This document shows positions 1-11,500 of a stretch of 64,000 nt of DNA, one piece after another. Numbering within the stretch: the stretch's first letter is position 1; the number at the start of each line of letters is the position of its first letter. This DNA comes from Capitella teleta (taxonomy: Eukaryota; Annelida; Polychaeta; Capitellidae): NCBI GenBank assembly GCA_000328365.1, contig KB304303.1:1-64000 (forward strand). Reading direction: 5' to 3'. The position numbers and the translations under genes are program-made. The notes beneath the pieces are model-generated. The model had not been told where the DNA came from. It searched no databases and worked only from the letters and a program-made list of their open reading frames with translations.

Positions 1-422
1 AATATCATTTCTACCGTTGTGGATACAACATTTGACATGTTGGCGTTTTAGAGCACTTTTTATTATATTTTACGCGATACAAAATAAAATTTATTAAAAT
101 TTTTTATACATATATATTTTTCTTCCAGTCGTTTTGCTACTGACCAAGAGCCAGTGAAGTCGAGAAGGGAGTCAGAGCGCAGGCCGACCCAGGAGATGAC
201 TGGTCCCTCCTGTCAATAAGGGAATTTCAACGGACCGGCCAGGACAAGTAGGACAGCCTAGATTTCATGTTTCAATGCTAATCTTTAATTATGTGTTCAT
301 TCTTTTCTTGTACGGCAGGTGACTTGAAGCGGACCCGTCGCCTTTGCAATAAGGCACAGCAACTCTCATTGTTCGAATCGGAACAAGAACATCGAAAGAG
401 GGGGTGTACTGCACCTGCCTAC
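1..422. other. AT-rich flank with a possible exon, no clear gene
   Basis: A splice-acceptor-like pyrimidine run ending in CAG lies at about 120-128. It is followed on the + strand by an open stretch with charged residues (EPVKSRRESERRPTQ) that reaches a stop near 227. It could be an upstream exon of the gene that ends at 1522, but I could not match it in phase to the next exon. Nothing else is recognisable here. Confidence 0.25.
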
Positions 423-1134
423 TTAAAGGGAGGGAGAACTGGTTAAAAATGGACTTTGAGTCGTTATTTGATGCACCAAAAATGATTCCTATGCCTGGCC
501 CACACAAGAAATATCATCGCTAACGATTTTGCGGGAGATATAGTGCTAACTAGGCGTGACGTCAGCAGCTGTGATGAAACACCGAGTTCTCCATCTTTTA
601 CAATGGGCCTCGTCATATCAGCGTGTCCTGCGACTAAACCCCTGGATATATTTTTCTTTTCTTTTCGGAAATAGATAGAATAATCATTTTGCCACCAGTC
701 AGGCGCGAAAAAAAAATATTTTTCGCTATTTTTCTTATTTTAACAAGCGATTTTCTAGGACACCTACCATGTTTCTCATCCTGAAACAGTAAAAAGGTCA
801 GCCAGAGTGCACCACGCATGCGCTTTCGTTTCGTAAACAACAGAGATGTCCTTTTATGGCGAAGATGATCTGCTCTGATTGGCTGAAATCGATAGCTTCA
901 CGAGGGGAACGGGACCAATCAGCCATCAGCCAAACCAAGCCATCAGCTGACGTTTGCCTCCTATACTTCGTAATGGAAGCCATTCTCCCATAGGCGCAAT
1001 GCTAACCCCGATATTCGGAATGCATTATTTCCTTACGCTTGCATCCAGGCATGGTGTTTTTGGCACGGAATGCTATCAATTGGTGCTATGAGTCAATAGA
1101 ACATCACTTAAAATTTAGTTCCCCATCCCTTTAA
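423..1134 (+). repeat. 712-bp TTAA-flanked dispersed repeat, copy 1
   Basis: This is the first of three near-identical copies (others at 23880-24601, inverted, and 30026-30737). The ends are imperfect inverted repeats: the left reads TTAAAGGGAGGGAGAACT and the complement of the right reads TTAAAGGGATGGGGAACT. TTAA on both sides would fit a 4-bp target duplication of the piggyBac type, but it could also be part of the terminal repeat. All copies carry a perfect CRE palindrome TGACGTCA (557-564 here), CCAAT boxes and a CArG-like box CCTTTTATGG (850-859). A short minus-strand ORF of about 60 codons is shared with copy 3 but matches nothing I know. This copy seems to sit in an intron of the gene ending at 1522. 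Non-autonomous; MITE-like. Confidence 0.85.
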
Positions 1135-1227
1135 TTAAAGGATTATGACACTGACGGTATGGTCTCCTATAAAGTTGGCTTTTGCTTCAACTCGATTGTT
1201 TCTTTTCAGTTGAGGAGGAGGAGCTAG

Positions 1228-1522
1228 GCTGAGGCTGACCTGCTGATACCTTCTGTGCAAACCATTAGTAAGTCTTCGTGCCTCTAAACTGGTTCTGTTA
1301 ATTTTGTGAATGTTTTACAGGATCTGGATCTTTGCCCCAAGAGCTCAAGGTGGACATGCAGGTGCCCTCAGCACAGTCAGCCAAGAAAGGGAAGAGTGAG
1401 TCTTCTGAACTCTGTTAATGATTTGGTCATTTAGTGACTACTTGTTTTGTCTTTCAGAATTTTTGGAGGAGGATGCTTCCTTCCACCGCCCTGCCCCTGT
1501 GATGTCAGAAGATGAGGACTGA
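1228..1522 (+). CDS. C-terminal exons of an unrecognised gene (5' end not found)
   Basis: Three exons join in a single frame with good splice signals: 1228-1267, 1321-1395 and 1458-1522, with introns of 53 and 62 bp. They encode about 59 residues that end in an acidic tail (MSEDED) and stop at 1520-1522. The middle part has SLPQELKVDMQVPSAQ followed by a basic AKKGKK stretch. An in-frame TAG just upstream of 1228 means the first exon shown must begin at or after that point. The rest of the gene should lie upstream, probably beyond the window's left edge and interrupted by the 712-bp repeat. I do not recognise the family. Splice phases agree, so I think the exons are real. Confidence 0.6.
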
Positions 1523-1619
1523 AGACGATAAAAGATCATGTCCAGTAAATTAAAATGTGTTTCATATGGATAAATCAACTTGATGGATCTTGATTTCATT
1601 CTTATATTGTTTGTTTGAC

Positions 1620-2110
1620 ATGAGGTGCATGTATAAGTTACTATGCAGGTTTTTTTTGGTTAGGTTAAGTTATTATTGGTTAGGTTAGGTGTAAATGTTT
1701 GGTTATTTAACGTTAGGCAAACGTGATACACACGTGCCGGTAATTGTACATATGCAGCTAATGGTTGATGAAGTTTGGTAACTTAATATGAGATTAAACG
1801 TTATGCAGTGTCTTTAATTAAGGTTCTTTAAAACAACACGAGGTGCGTGTATATCATGTTACTATCCAGGTTATTTTTGGTTAGGTTAGGTTAGGTTAAG
1901 TTATTTTTGGTTAGGTTAGGTGTACATTTTTTGTAACGTTAGATAACGTTACAATAACGTTACCTAACGTTACCATGGTAACATTAGATAACGTTATTGC
2001 CCCCATCCTGAGTAACGTTAGATAACGTTATTTTGTAACGTTAGGGAAGGTTACCTACACGTGTCTCCCACATTTGCCTAACGTTCTGTGTTTGCTGGGT
2101 ACACAGGCCC
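1620..2110. repeat. GGTTAG-rich duplicated units and AACGTTA palindromes
   Basis: Two related units start near 1620 and 1839. Each has an AGGTGC(A/G)TGTATA lead followed by a GGTTAGGTTA run and GTTAGGTG. Between about 1928 and 2045 the word AACGTTA and its palindromic neighbours (GTAACGTTAGATAACGTTA) recur many times, so the strand can fold back on itself. No ORF is supported. It looks like a decayed fold-back repeat. TTAGG is the telomere word of arthropods, but only a few units occur here and they are interrupted. Confidence 0.6.
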
Positions 2111-2708
2111 TTACCCAGTGAGGGTGTTGTAGTCTTCATCGCTTCATCTTCTTACCCAGTGAGAACATTGAGCGGGTAGAAATTATTGCTTCCAACCCAG
2201 TGATAACGTGTTAGGTATGATGGGATGTCGCAGCTGGGTTATTCATCCTTTTCTTCTATAACGCCTATATATTTTGCGTTGTGATCACATGAAAACAAAA
2301 ACATGCGGTGTTTGACGATTCTCGCATGCAGCCTGTCGTCTGCAACCTTGACCTCGCCGACTGCTGCAACCTCCACGCTACTTTCGTGTTGTTGCCAAAC
2401 GGTTTTGTTCTATAACAGTTCAGGTTCCTTCATTCAGGATAATGTTGCGGTTTCCAAAATTAATGCAATCAAAGCTCCACTGCGTTCGAAGGTCTGAATG
2501 GTTGACATTCTCATGATGCTCAAAACCATAACCAGATATGAGATTATGACAGATATATTATATAATATAACATTTTCAGTTTGACACTGACAGTTAATCA
2601 TAATTATAATACTGTCTCATATGATCATCATTTATAGCATATCATATAGTACCGTATTTCTTGGTTATACGTGCAGTGCGCTAAGGCAGAGGCTGAGAGC
2701 ATGTCATT

Positions 2709-3076
2709 GGGGGCACCGAATAGATCAGTCAGTTTGACCGGTTGACTGCAATCCTATGCAGTATGCTGACCGTGGGGGTCGAGGTCACGGGTTCGAGACC
2801 CGATCAGGCCACGGGCATTATGATTGTGAATTATAATTGTAATCCGTTATAATTGTAATTCTTCTGGGACTCTGCAGTGCTGCCCAATTGCGTAACAAGG
2901 CCGGTCGCTGTGTGCTACTGTACGTCTATGGTGGTATGCAGGATAAAAAACCCTTGGGATTTATCAATAAGAGTAGGGAGAAACCCCTGTTCCGGGCCTT
3001 CTGTTCTGGCGCCCGTATTATTCGAATGGTTTGGGTGGAGCCGTAAAACCCCATCATGTCATGTCATGTCATGTCA
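2709..3076 (+). repeat. tRNA-derived SINE, copy A, with ATGTC tail
   Basis: About 350 bp closely related to the SINE at 36094-36441. A pol III B box (GGGTTCGAGACCCG) lies near 2788-2801 and a weaker A-box region just upstream. The body continues through GTGGTATGCAGGATAAA and ends in GGTGGAGCCGTAAAACCCC. The 3' tail is four copies of the pentamer ATGTC (about 3055-3076), as expected for SINEs or LINEs that end in a short microsatellite. The two short ORFs that cross it are not genes. Confidence 0.85.
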
Positions 3077-3751
3077 GTTTCACCCTACGAGTCTACGAAG
3101 ACGCGCATCCGCAAAAATCCCTTGTAAACCCACGGAAGTCAGTGTGTGGCCCATATTTAAGTAATGCTTAAATCAACGGGCTGCAAAGCCAGAAGAGCCT
3201 GCATGGTGTCAGTTCAATTAAAGATAGGCCTACTCTATGCTTGGTACAGTTATTCTGCTTACAGCATTAGAGATCGAGTGACACCAGACATTGATGTAGT
3301 AGTTCATAAGAAGAGACCTACAAAATATTGTTTGTGTAGCTGTGCGCGTCAGCGTGTCAACACAGAGCTTGCTGCTATAAATACCTTGGCGCTAGTGGGC
3401 GTGCACGTAAATTAATCGATTTCTGGTTTGAAAAAGGACAAGTGCGTGTTTAATTAGGAGGGTGCTTACAACCAAGACAATACGGTATATGAGATTATAA
3501 AATAATTATTATTTGAATTAATTAATTTGAATAACCCGATAGATTATAATATAAAACATGAATGGTGTTGTAGAATTGTCAATAGATGGAGAGATTGATT
3601 GATAGATAATAGGATTATTATAAATATTATTAGATGAAATATATATTATACATATATTATTTACTAATAATAAACATTCTGTTACATATATTAATTACTT
3701 ATAAAGTTATAATACTGAAGTAACTTAACATTCACATAAATTGCTAAAGTC
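3077..3751. other. AT-rich intergenic DNA upstream of the presequence protease
   Basis: No gene is supported. 3480-3720 is strongly AT-rich with ATTATTAATA-like words. The promoter and any upstream leader exon of the protease gene should lie here, but I can point to no specific motif. Confidence 0.5.
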
Positions 3752-6700
3752 ATGTGTTTGACAAATACACATGACTATATAACATGCAATATCTCCATTT
3801 CTCATAGATGCGTGTTGAACAAGAACATCCGGCAAAGCAGCAGTGTGGCCATTGACAGAGCTAATGCCTTGCAACAAGGTCAGCAGATCCACGGTTACAC
3901 CGTACAGAGGGTGTGCAATGTCCCTGAACTGCATCTGACGGCCGTCAAACTGCAGCATGACGCCACAGGTGCTGAACATCTTCATGTCGCAAGAGATGAT
4001 TCCAACAATGTGTTCTCGTGAGTTCTCTGTTATATTTTTCTACTGATGAACTAATGTTTTATGTGTATAATGCAGCGTTGCATTTCGTACCACTCCTATG
4101 GACAGCACTGGAGTCCCTCACATCCTTGAGCACACCGCTCTCTGTGGCTCAAAGAAATTTCCGGTCAGAGATCCATTCTTCAAAATGCTCACACGATCTC
4201 TGTCAACCTTCATGAATGCCTTCACTGGTAGGTTGTTTTTTCATTCAATTGACATAATTTCTGATGAGGATTTCTGTCTTCTAACTCTTCTCAGCCAGTG
4301 ATTGGACCATGTATCCATTCTCCACTCAGAATCACCAAGATTATAAAAATCTCATGTCTGTTTACTTGGACGCTGCGTTCTTCCCACTCCTAAATGAAAC
4401 TGACTTCAGGTATTAATACTTAATACTATTATAGCATCATTATATAATACCTGATGCTAGGCAAGAGGGATGGCGTTTAGAGAATGAAGATCTCCAGGAT
4501 TCTCAATCTCCTATTACATTTAAAGGAGTCGTCTACAACGAGATGAAGGGCGTCTTTGTTAGTTTTGAAATTACTCAAGTTTCATGTTTAAATATCCTGT
4601 ATCTGCAGAGTGTGTCACAGCAGTTGTTTGCTCAGAAATTGCAGAATCTGTTGCTACCCAGCCACACTTACTCTGTTGTTTCTGGTGGCGATCCCATTGA
4701 CATCCCCAACTTGTCATGGCAGCAGCTGAAAGACTTCCATGCATCTCACTATCACCCCAGTAACTCACGGTGGGAATAAGAAATCTCCAATATGGATGAG
4801 TAATTCTACTGTCATACTCACAGGTTTTTCACATACGGTGATCTTCCGCTAGAAAACCATCTCCAGCAAATATCGGAAAATGCGTTGGATCAGTTCTCTA
4901 AAATTGACCCCAACACAGAAGTGCTTTCTGAAAAGCGTTGGGATTCCCCCGTGAGTCATCTGATTGCTGCTTGTTGTTCCCTCCTAAGTTTCTCTGCAAT
5001 AGAGAAGCTACCGGATCAAATGCAATCCAGATCCCATGGCTCCTGACCAGAATAAGCAGACGACCATTGCAGTATCCTACCTCCTCAATGAGTATATATT
5101 GCTAATTGCTTTTTCCGTTTACCCTCATGCATCAATATTCCAGTGTCTCTGATACCTTTGAGACTTACACATTAAGCATTCTTGGCTCACTGCTCACTGA
5201 CGGAGAGAAGTCACCATTCTATCAGTCACTCATTGAACCTAATATTGGCTCAGATTTTTCGCCAGTTTTGGGGTGAGAGTTTTTTTGTCATCACACTGTT
5301 TTATACTTGATGTTGTTTGCATTACAGTTATCAGGGCTCTGTTAAGGAAGCCAGCTTCACTGTTGGTCTACAGGGAATTAATGAAGCGGATACTGATAAA
5401 GTACTCAACATTATTGAAGAAACATTTGACAAAGTCATTCAGTTGGTTGATTGCTGACTTTTTTTGAGATTTGTGTCATCTTTTTCTCATAGGGATGGCT
5501 TTGAGCAAGACAGGATCAATGCTATTCTTCACAGCATTGAGCTAAGTCAGAAGCATCAGACCGATAAATTTGGCCTTCATCTTGGAGTGGTATGTAACCT
5601 GATCTAACTTCTGAACTCTGGGTCATTCATGGATTTCAAAGAATTTGGCTACAGCATGGATGCACAATGGGGATCCAGTAGACGCCATTCAGATGAATAA
5701 GCACATTGATCACTTGAAGGAATGTTTGCGCACTCAACCAAACTTTTTTCAAGACAAGCTCAAAGAGTGCTTCAAGGTGGAGAGATGCTCTCATTGTAAT
5801 TTATTTTGAAACTTTTGTTTCATTTTCAGGATAACCAACACAAACTGACCCTTATCATGACCCCTGACGTTCAATTTGAGGCTGACCGACAGAAGCAAGA
5901 AGCAGCTAAACTGGATTCAATGGTGTCCAGTCTCTCAGAAAGTCAACGCCAGGATATCTTCCAGAAAGGTTTAGAAAATATGCTTAGATTTGTTCCTTTC
6001 TTTTAAAGTTCTGTATTTCGTTAAAGGCCATGAATTGCTTGAAGAGCAGAGTGCGGAGCCTGACCTTTCCTGTCTTCCGACTGTATCAGTCAATGACATC
6101 AACAAAGAAGCTCCAATTGTACCAACAACTGTTCATTCTACAAGTGAGTGGAGACTTGGGTCTCACCTTTTACGAAGCTGACATCTTTCTTTGCAGATGG
6201 CGTACCTATTCAGTTATGCGAGCAGCCCACTAATGGCGTGACTTACTTCCGTGCTATTGCCAGTATGAAGGGACTCCCAGCCCATCTGAAACCATACTCT
6301 TCCCTCTTCTGTTCGGTCGCAACCAAGTGAGTGTCGTGTTGAATTGTAAATTGGTGAAATAATGGATGTGATAAAGGATGGGTGCTGGAGATCGCAATTT
6401 CAAAGAACTTTCACAAGAAATTGAGCTGAAAACCGGAGGTTTAAATATTGGAAATCATATTCAGGAGCATCATGCCACACAGCATTCATTTGAAGAGGTA
6501 GCTGATTTTTTCTTTGTTTCTTCATCTCATGTGATGTTCGCAGAGCCTCATATTTGATTCCATGAGCCTTGATCAGAATATTGGTGCCATGTTTGGCCTC
6601 TGGTCAGACATTTTCACTCGGTCAGTTACTCATCTATCTCTTGAGGAGTTGTTGATGGTTTTTATCCAGCTTGACCCTGACACAAGAGCGGCGTTTAATG

Positions 6701-8086
6701 ACCCTCGTCATGATGTCTGCAGCTGAGATGGCCAGCAGCATCGCCAACAGCGGCCATATGTACGCCATGACGCACGCCTCTTCCGCTCTCTCTGCTCCAA
6801 ATGCCCTCAGGGAAGAGGTCGGAGGTCTCGCCCAGGTACTGAATCTCTGTCACTGTTTTTGAGATTATTTTTAATTCTCATCTCAGGTTCATTTGATGAG
6901 GACTGTGGCTGAGATGAAGGATTTGAAACCAATCATCAAGATTCTTCAAGACATCGCGGCTCATGTCTTCACAGAAGGCAACCTTAGGTTTGGTTCTTTT
7001 GTGGATTTATTTCACCAGTGCATTAACTTCTTTTGCTTAGATGTGCGCTCAACGCCACTCCTGACACAATGCCAACTGCTCTCAAACATGCTGAGGCCTT
7101 CATTGCTGGGTTACCATCCAAGTCTAGTTCAGAATTTTATCACCAGGTTGGTAATTCCTTCATTTGATTATTTCAATGTCTTATTTCATTTCCGAACAAA
7201 ACAGAGCCCTGGATTTCAGCGCAATGTTGCTCGCACCCATTTCCAGCTTCCGTTCCAAGTGAATTTCGCTGCCCAATCTGTTGAAATCGTTCCGTATGCT
7301 CATGACGACTTTGCGAGGTTTTAAGAAAGAAAAAAAGTGCTCTTGATTTAATCTTTCTGTTTCGTTCAGTTTGCGTGTTCTTGCCAGTGTGATGAGCAAC
7401 AAGTATTTGCATAAGGAAATAAGGTAATTACGCCAAGTGGTTCCTTTTTAATTATGCAATAATATTTCTCATCTTTCTCCCACAGAGAGAAAGGAGGCGC
7501 GTATGGTGGCCGTGCTCACTGCACCCCAGGCACATTTGGCTTCTACTCATATCGGTAACTATCATCCGCTGTGTAGAATTCAAATTTCTTAATTTTTTGC
7601 TCATCTTGGCAGAGATCCAAATTCTATGAAAACCTTTGATGTCTTCAATCGTGCTGTTGATTGGGCTTGCGAAGGTTCATTCCAGCAACAAGACATCGAT
7701 GAAGCCAAACTCTCCGTCTTCTCACAGGTCACTCATTCTTTTATATTTGAATTATTCATCAAATTGCGATTTCCATGAATGCAATTGTTTCTTACCTCTG
7801 ATTTGAATTCCAGGTCGATATGCCCGTTCCTCCCGGCAATCGGGGCATGCGACTTTTCCAGTTTGGAATTGACGACGCTGCGTTTCAGCAGCACAGACAA
7901 GCGCTGTTTGGAGTCACAAAGCAACAACTCATCTCAGTGGCTGAAAAGTGAGTCTAGTTTTGTCGAGATTCACGCATCAATTAGTTTTTATTCTGCAGAT
8001 ATTTGTTGAAGAATGCAGCATCTTCCACTTTGCTTGGCCCACAGAACAATGAAACGAAAGCATCTGATAAATGGATCTGTAAATAA
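3752..8086 (+). CDS. PITRM1: Presequence protease (PITRM1/PreP), M16C metallopeptidase
   Basis: A zinc peptidase that degrades cleaved targeting peptides and other short peptides in the mitochondrial matrix. I read 25 exons: 3752-4017, 4076-4227, 4295-4409, 4461-4557, 4609-4769, 4824-4950, 5003-5091, 5144-5272, 5328-5441, 5493-5589, 5642-5776, 5830-5968, 6027-6143, 6197-6326, 6377-6497, 6544-6620, 6670-6835, 6887-6987, 7041-7146, 7205-7317, 7370-7423, 7486-7554, 7613-7727, 7814-7947 and 7999-8086. They sum to 1,003 aa, close to human PITRM1. The inverted zinc motif HILEH is in exon 2 and the distal glutamate in VVYNEMKG in exon 4. The C-terminal half keeps the substrate-binding REKGGAYGG and the DPNS repeat-like segment. 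Introns are 46-86 bp. The start is uncertain: an acceptor-like CATAG precedes 3809, so a leader exon may lie upstream. IRQSSS would suit a mitochondrial cleavage site. Family certain, start not. Confidence 0.95.
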
Positions 8087-8551
8087 ATTGAGATTTTTTA
8101 GAGTGGCTTCTGAGTCTCTTATTGGTTATAATTTGTGAATTAGACAAAATGTGAATAGATTATTAGTCAATTCTAAACTATGAGTTAATGTACATGTAAA
8201 TTAGACGCAGAGGGGAAACGTACATGTAAATGTGAAATCATTTCACTATATCATTGGTTCTGGATTGTTTAATTAACGCAGTTACAGTTATGCTGAGCTT
8301 AAGTTCACTTGCTGTTACTTAAGGGGAATTCCTGAACTTGAACTGCTTGGGTAGGATAAGCATGTGAGAAACAGCGAGTTGGATGAAGCTGTGTTTATTG
8401 TAAAATGATGTAATCATAACGCACATTCCCTGATCTCCTTGAATCACAACGCACTTCGTTTGTGGGTCAAAAGTTCGTCTGCTTCATTTTAAGACGGAAA
8501 GTGAAGAGCCTCGCTTGATTATTTGCTGATAAACCTCCTTATTCTGTTGCC
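8087..8551. promoter_or_regulatory. Intergenic stretch between PITRM1 and WDR73
   Basis: 465 bp between two genes on the same strand. It must hold the 3' end of PITRM1 (an AATAAA overlaps the stop region at about 8083-8088) and the promoter of WDR73. I see no clear TATA box and nothing else of note. Confidence 0.4.
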
Positions 8552-11500
8552 ATGAGGTCTGACGGAGATGAAGAGTGTCTGCAAGGGAACAGAAGTGATG
8601 ATGACTGGATATTTGACTCCATAACATTGTAAAACTGATTTATTTTATAGTTTCAATTCAGTAAAACTGAATTTCTGCATCACTCATGATCATGATCATG
8701 ATCATGATCATAATCATAATGCATAATATGTGCACTACAACACAGAGATTCAATTATTCATGTGATATGAATGCTATGCACTAATTTATGCATACTCGTA
8801 TCACACTACTATACAAAATACTATGTATTAGCTTTATATCCATGTAGCTCTATCACCTTCATCCCAACATGCATTCTAATTGCAATGCTCATGCAATTTA
8901 TACACAACTACTGAACTAAGTCCATATACTATCATATACTGATAGCCATAATCTACGGGGATGATGTATAGAGTCTTGACTTGACTTAACTCGACTTGAC
9001 TTGATGGGTTTAAATAGTGAGCAAGGTTCCAAGGAAACTATCCAAGCTGAAACAATGGAAGTCAGGGACAAAGGAGTGAACCAAGAAACTATAGACCGGT
9101 CAGTCTGACATGCATTCTATGCAAACTGATGGAAGGGTTGATACGGGACCACATTACGCAGCACTTGATGGACAACAACCTCCTTTCTGATTCCCAATTC
9201 GGATTTAGGAAAGGGCGGTCATGTTCCCTCCAACTGCTACAGACTATGGACCATTGGATAGATGCCTGGGACAGAGGACATGAGGTAGATGAAGCCTTCC
9301 TGGACTTCAGGAAGGCTTTTGACACCGTGCCGCACAAACGCCTCTTACAGAAAGTTGCATACTTTGGAATACAGGGATTGATACTCACATGGATACAGGA
9401 ATTTTTACTTGGAAGAGTCCAGAGAGTGGTAGTGGGAGAGCATTATTCGGAATGGGTACAGGTGTCAAGCGGAGTACCCCAAGGGAATGTGCTGGGCCCT
9501 CTGCTATTTCTACTATATGTGAATGACATCTCGGAAAGACTTTCATCTACAGTGAGGCTATTTGCAGACGATGCCAAAATTTACAGGTCGATAAAAACGG
9601 AGGTGGATTATCTAACTTTATAACAGGACATGACAAGGGTGTGTGAATGGTGCCATGAGTGGCAAATGAAGCTGAACCTCAGCAAATGCAAGGTGATGAC
9701 CATCAAGCCAGGGCCAGCCAACAGACAGTACCTTCTGAGGCAAGACGGCACCGAGGTACAGTGCGCAGCATGTGACAGCGAGAAGGATCTTGGGGTGATC
9801 ATCGACTCGCAGTTGAAGTTTGAGAGCCATATTCGTGAGAAAGTGGCCAAAGCCAACCAGGTGGTTGGCCGATCATGTTCCGATCTTTCAAGAACCTTGA
9901 AAACCCGACCTTTGTGTTGCTCTACAAGGCCCTAGTTAGACCTCATTTGGAATACGGGAGTGTTGTATGGTCTCAACTGAACACCCACCTCATAAAGAAA
10001 ATTGAATCGGTGCAAAGGAGAGTAACGGGGAGGCTGCCAACGATGAACGGGCTGAGCTATGAGCAGAGACTACGCAGCCTAGGCCTACCTACCCTGGAAT
10101 ATCGGAGGCTGAGATATGACATGCTGCAAGTGTTCAAGATCATGAACGGCCTAGAGGACATCGACCCTGAGTCGCTGATATGCAAGGCTAACCCGGGTAG
10201 GACGCGAGGCCACCAGTGGAAATTGAAGAAAGAGCGGACGAGGACTGCACGTCCAAGGAAGAGCTTTTGACATAGAGTTGTTGACAACTGGAACGAGTTG
10301 CCTGAAAGAGTTGTGAATGCAACCTCAATGAATGAGTTCAAGTCGAGGCTCAACGAGGCCTGGAAGCACCACCCCATAAAGTTCAAACCCAGCTTCATGT
10401 GACCCATCTCCAGACCTTGCCATTCTATGTTTATTGTTCTCTTCTCTTTTTTCCATATTTTGTTTTGTTTTGTTTTTTTCTTGTGTGTGGGTTTTTTCGG
10501 TTTTTTCTTTTTTTTTTTACACTGTCCGAACTAATCACGAATGTCCTAGGTACATAAGCGTACCATATGAAAAAAATTTACGAGAAGGGCCTATAAGAGC
10601 TATTAGCTCACCTCGGCCCAACATTCAAGGTACATTCAAGGTACATAAGTTCTTTTTGACCCTTGGTTAGTTGTTGTTATTTTGTTATTGGATTAGATGG
10701 AGTGTGAGTTTTAGATGTTGGTGTGGTTGAATTTTAGGGGGTGGTGTTTGTAAGTTTTGTTAAGAAGAAATTTGAAGATGTTAATGGTGGGAGAGTTGAT
10801 GGTGTATGCGGGGAGGGAGTTCCATGCTGTTATGATGCGGTGTCATAAGGCAGTCGAGTAAGTAGTTGTGTTTGTCCTCTGTTTGCTCAATTTGTGTCTG
10901 TGTCCTCGGGTCAATGTAGTCTGAATGGGGGGTTGTACGTCTGTATGTTTGATGTTGGTCAGTCCATTGATGATTCTGTAGGTCTCAATCAAGTTGGTCC
11001 GTAGTCGTCTGTAGGTCAGGGTTGGCAGTCCGAGTTTTTTCAGTCGTTGTGGGTTGGGCAGGTGACGTAATCTGGGTAGTGTTTTTGTGGCTCCCATTTG
11101 TATTCTTTCGATATTATTGATGTGTTTGTTTTTAGATGGGGTGTCCAAACAGGGGAGGCATATTCAAGGGTGGGCGAATTTTGGCTTTATAAAGGGTGAG
11201 GAAAGTGTCGTCTAGGTTGCATTGAGTGTTCTGGAGGCTTTGTTGTGATGCTATTAATGTGGTCTGAACAGTTGAGTTTATTGTCGATAGTGATACCAAG
11301 GTCTTTTTCTGTGGTGTTGTTGTTGATGGGTTGATTATTGATTGAATAGTGTATTTTGGGGCTGATTTTTCCAAAATGGAGGGTGTTTCATTTGTGAGGG
11401 TTGAATTTCATTTTCCAGTCATTATAATTATATAGTCCAGTCGTGTTTTTTGTCAAGGTTTTGTTGGAGTCGGTTGGTGGAAATATCTGGGTCGATGGTG

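Noticed and set aside
1660-1925. Chromosome end (TTAGG telomere)
   Set aside because: Too few and interrupted units, with genes continuing on both sides.
2303-2497. 64-codon + strand ORF
   Set aside because: No domain, no splice context, and it lies between repeats; consistent with chance.
2763-2815. Functional tRNA gene suggested by the B box
   Set aside because: There is no complete cloverleaf, and the sequence recurs as a SINE at 36094 with a target duplication.
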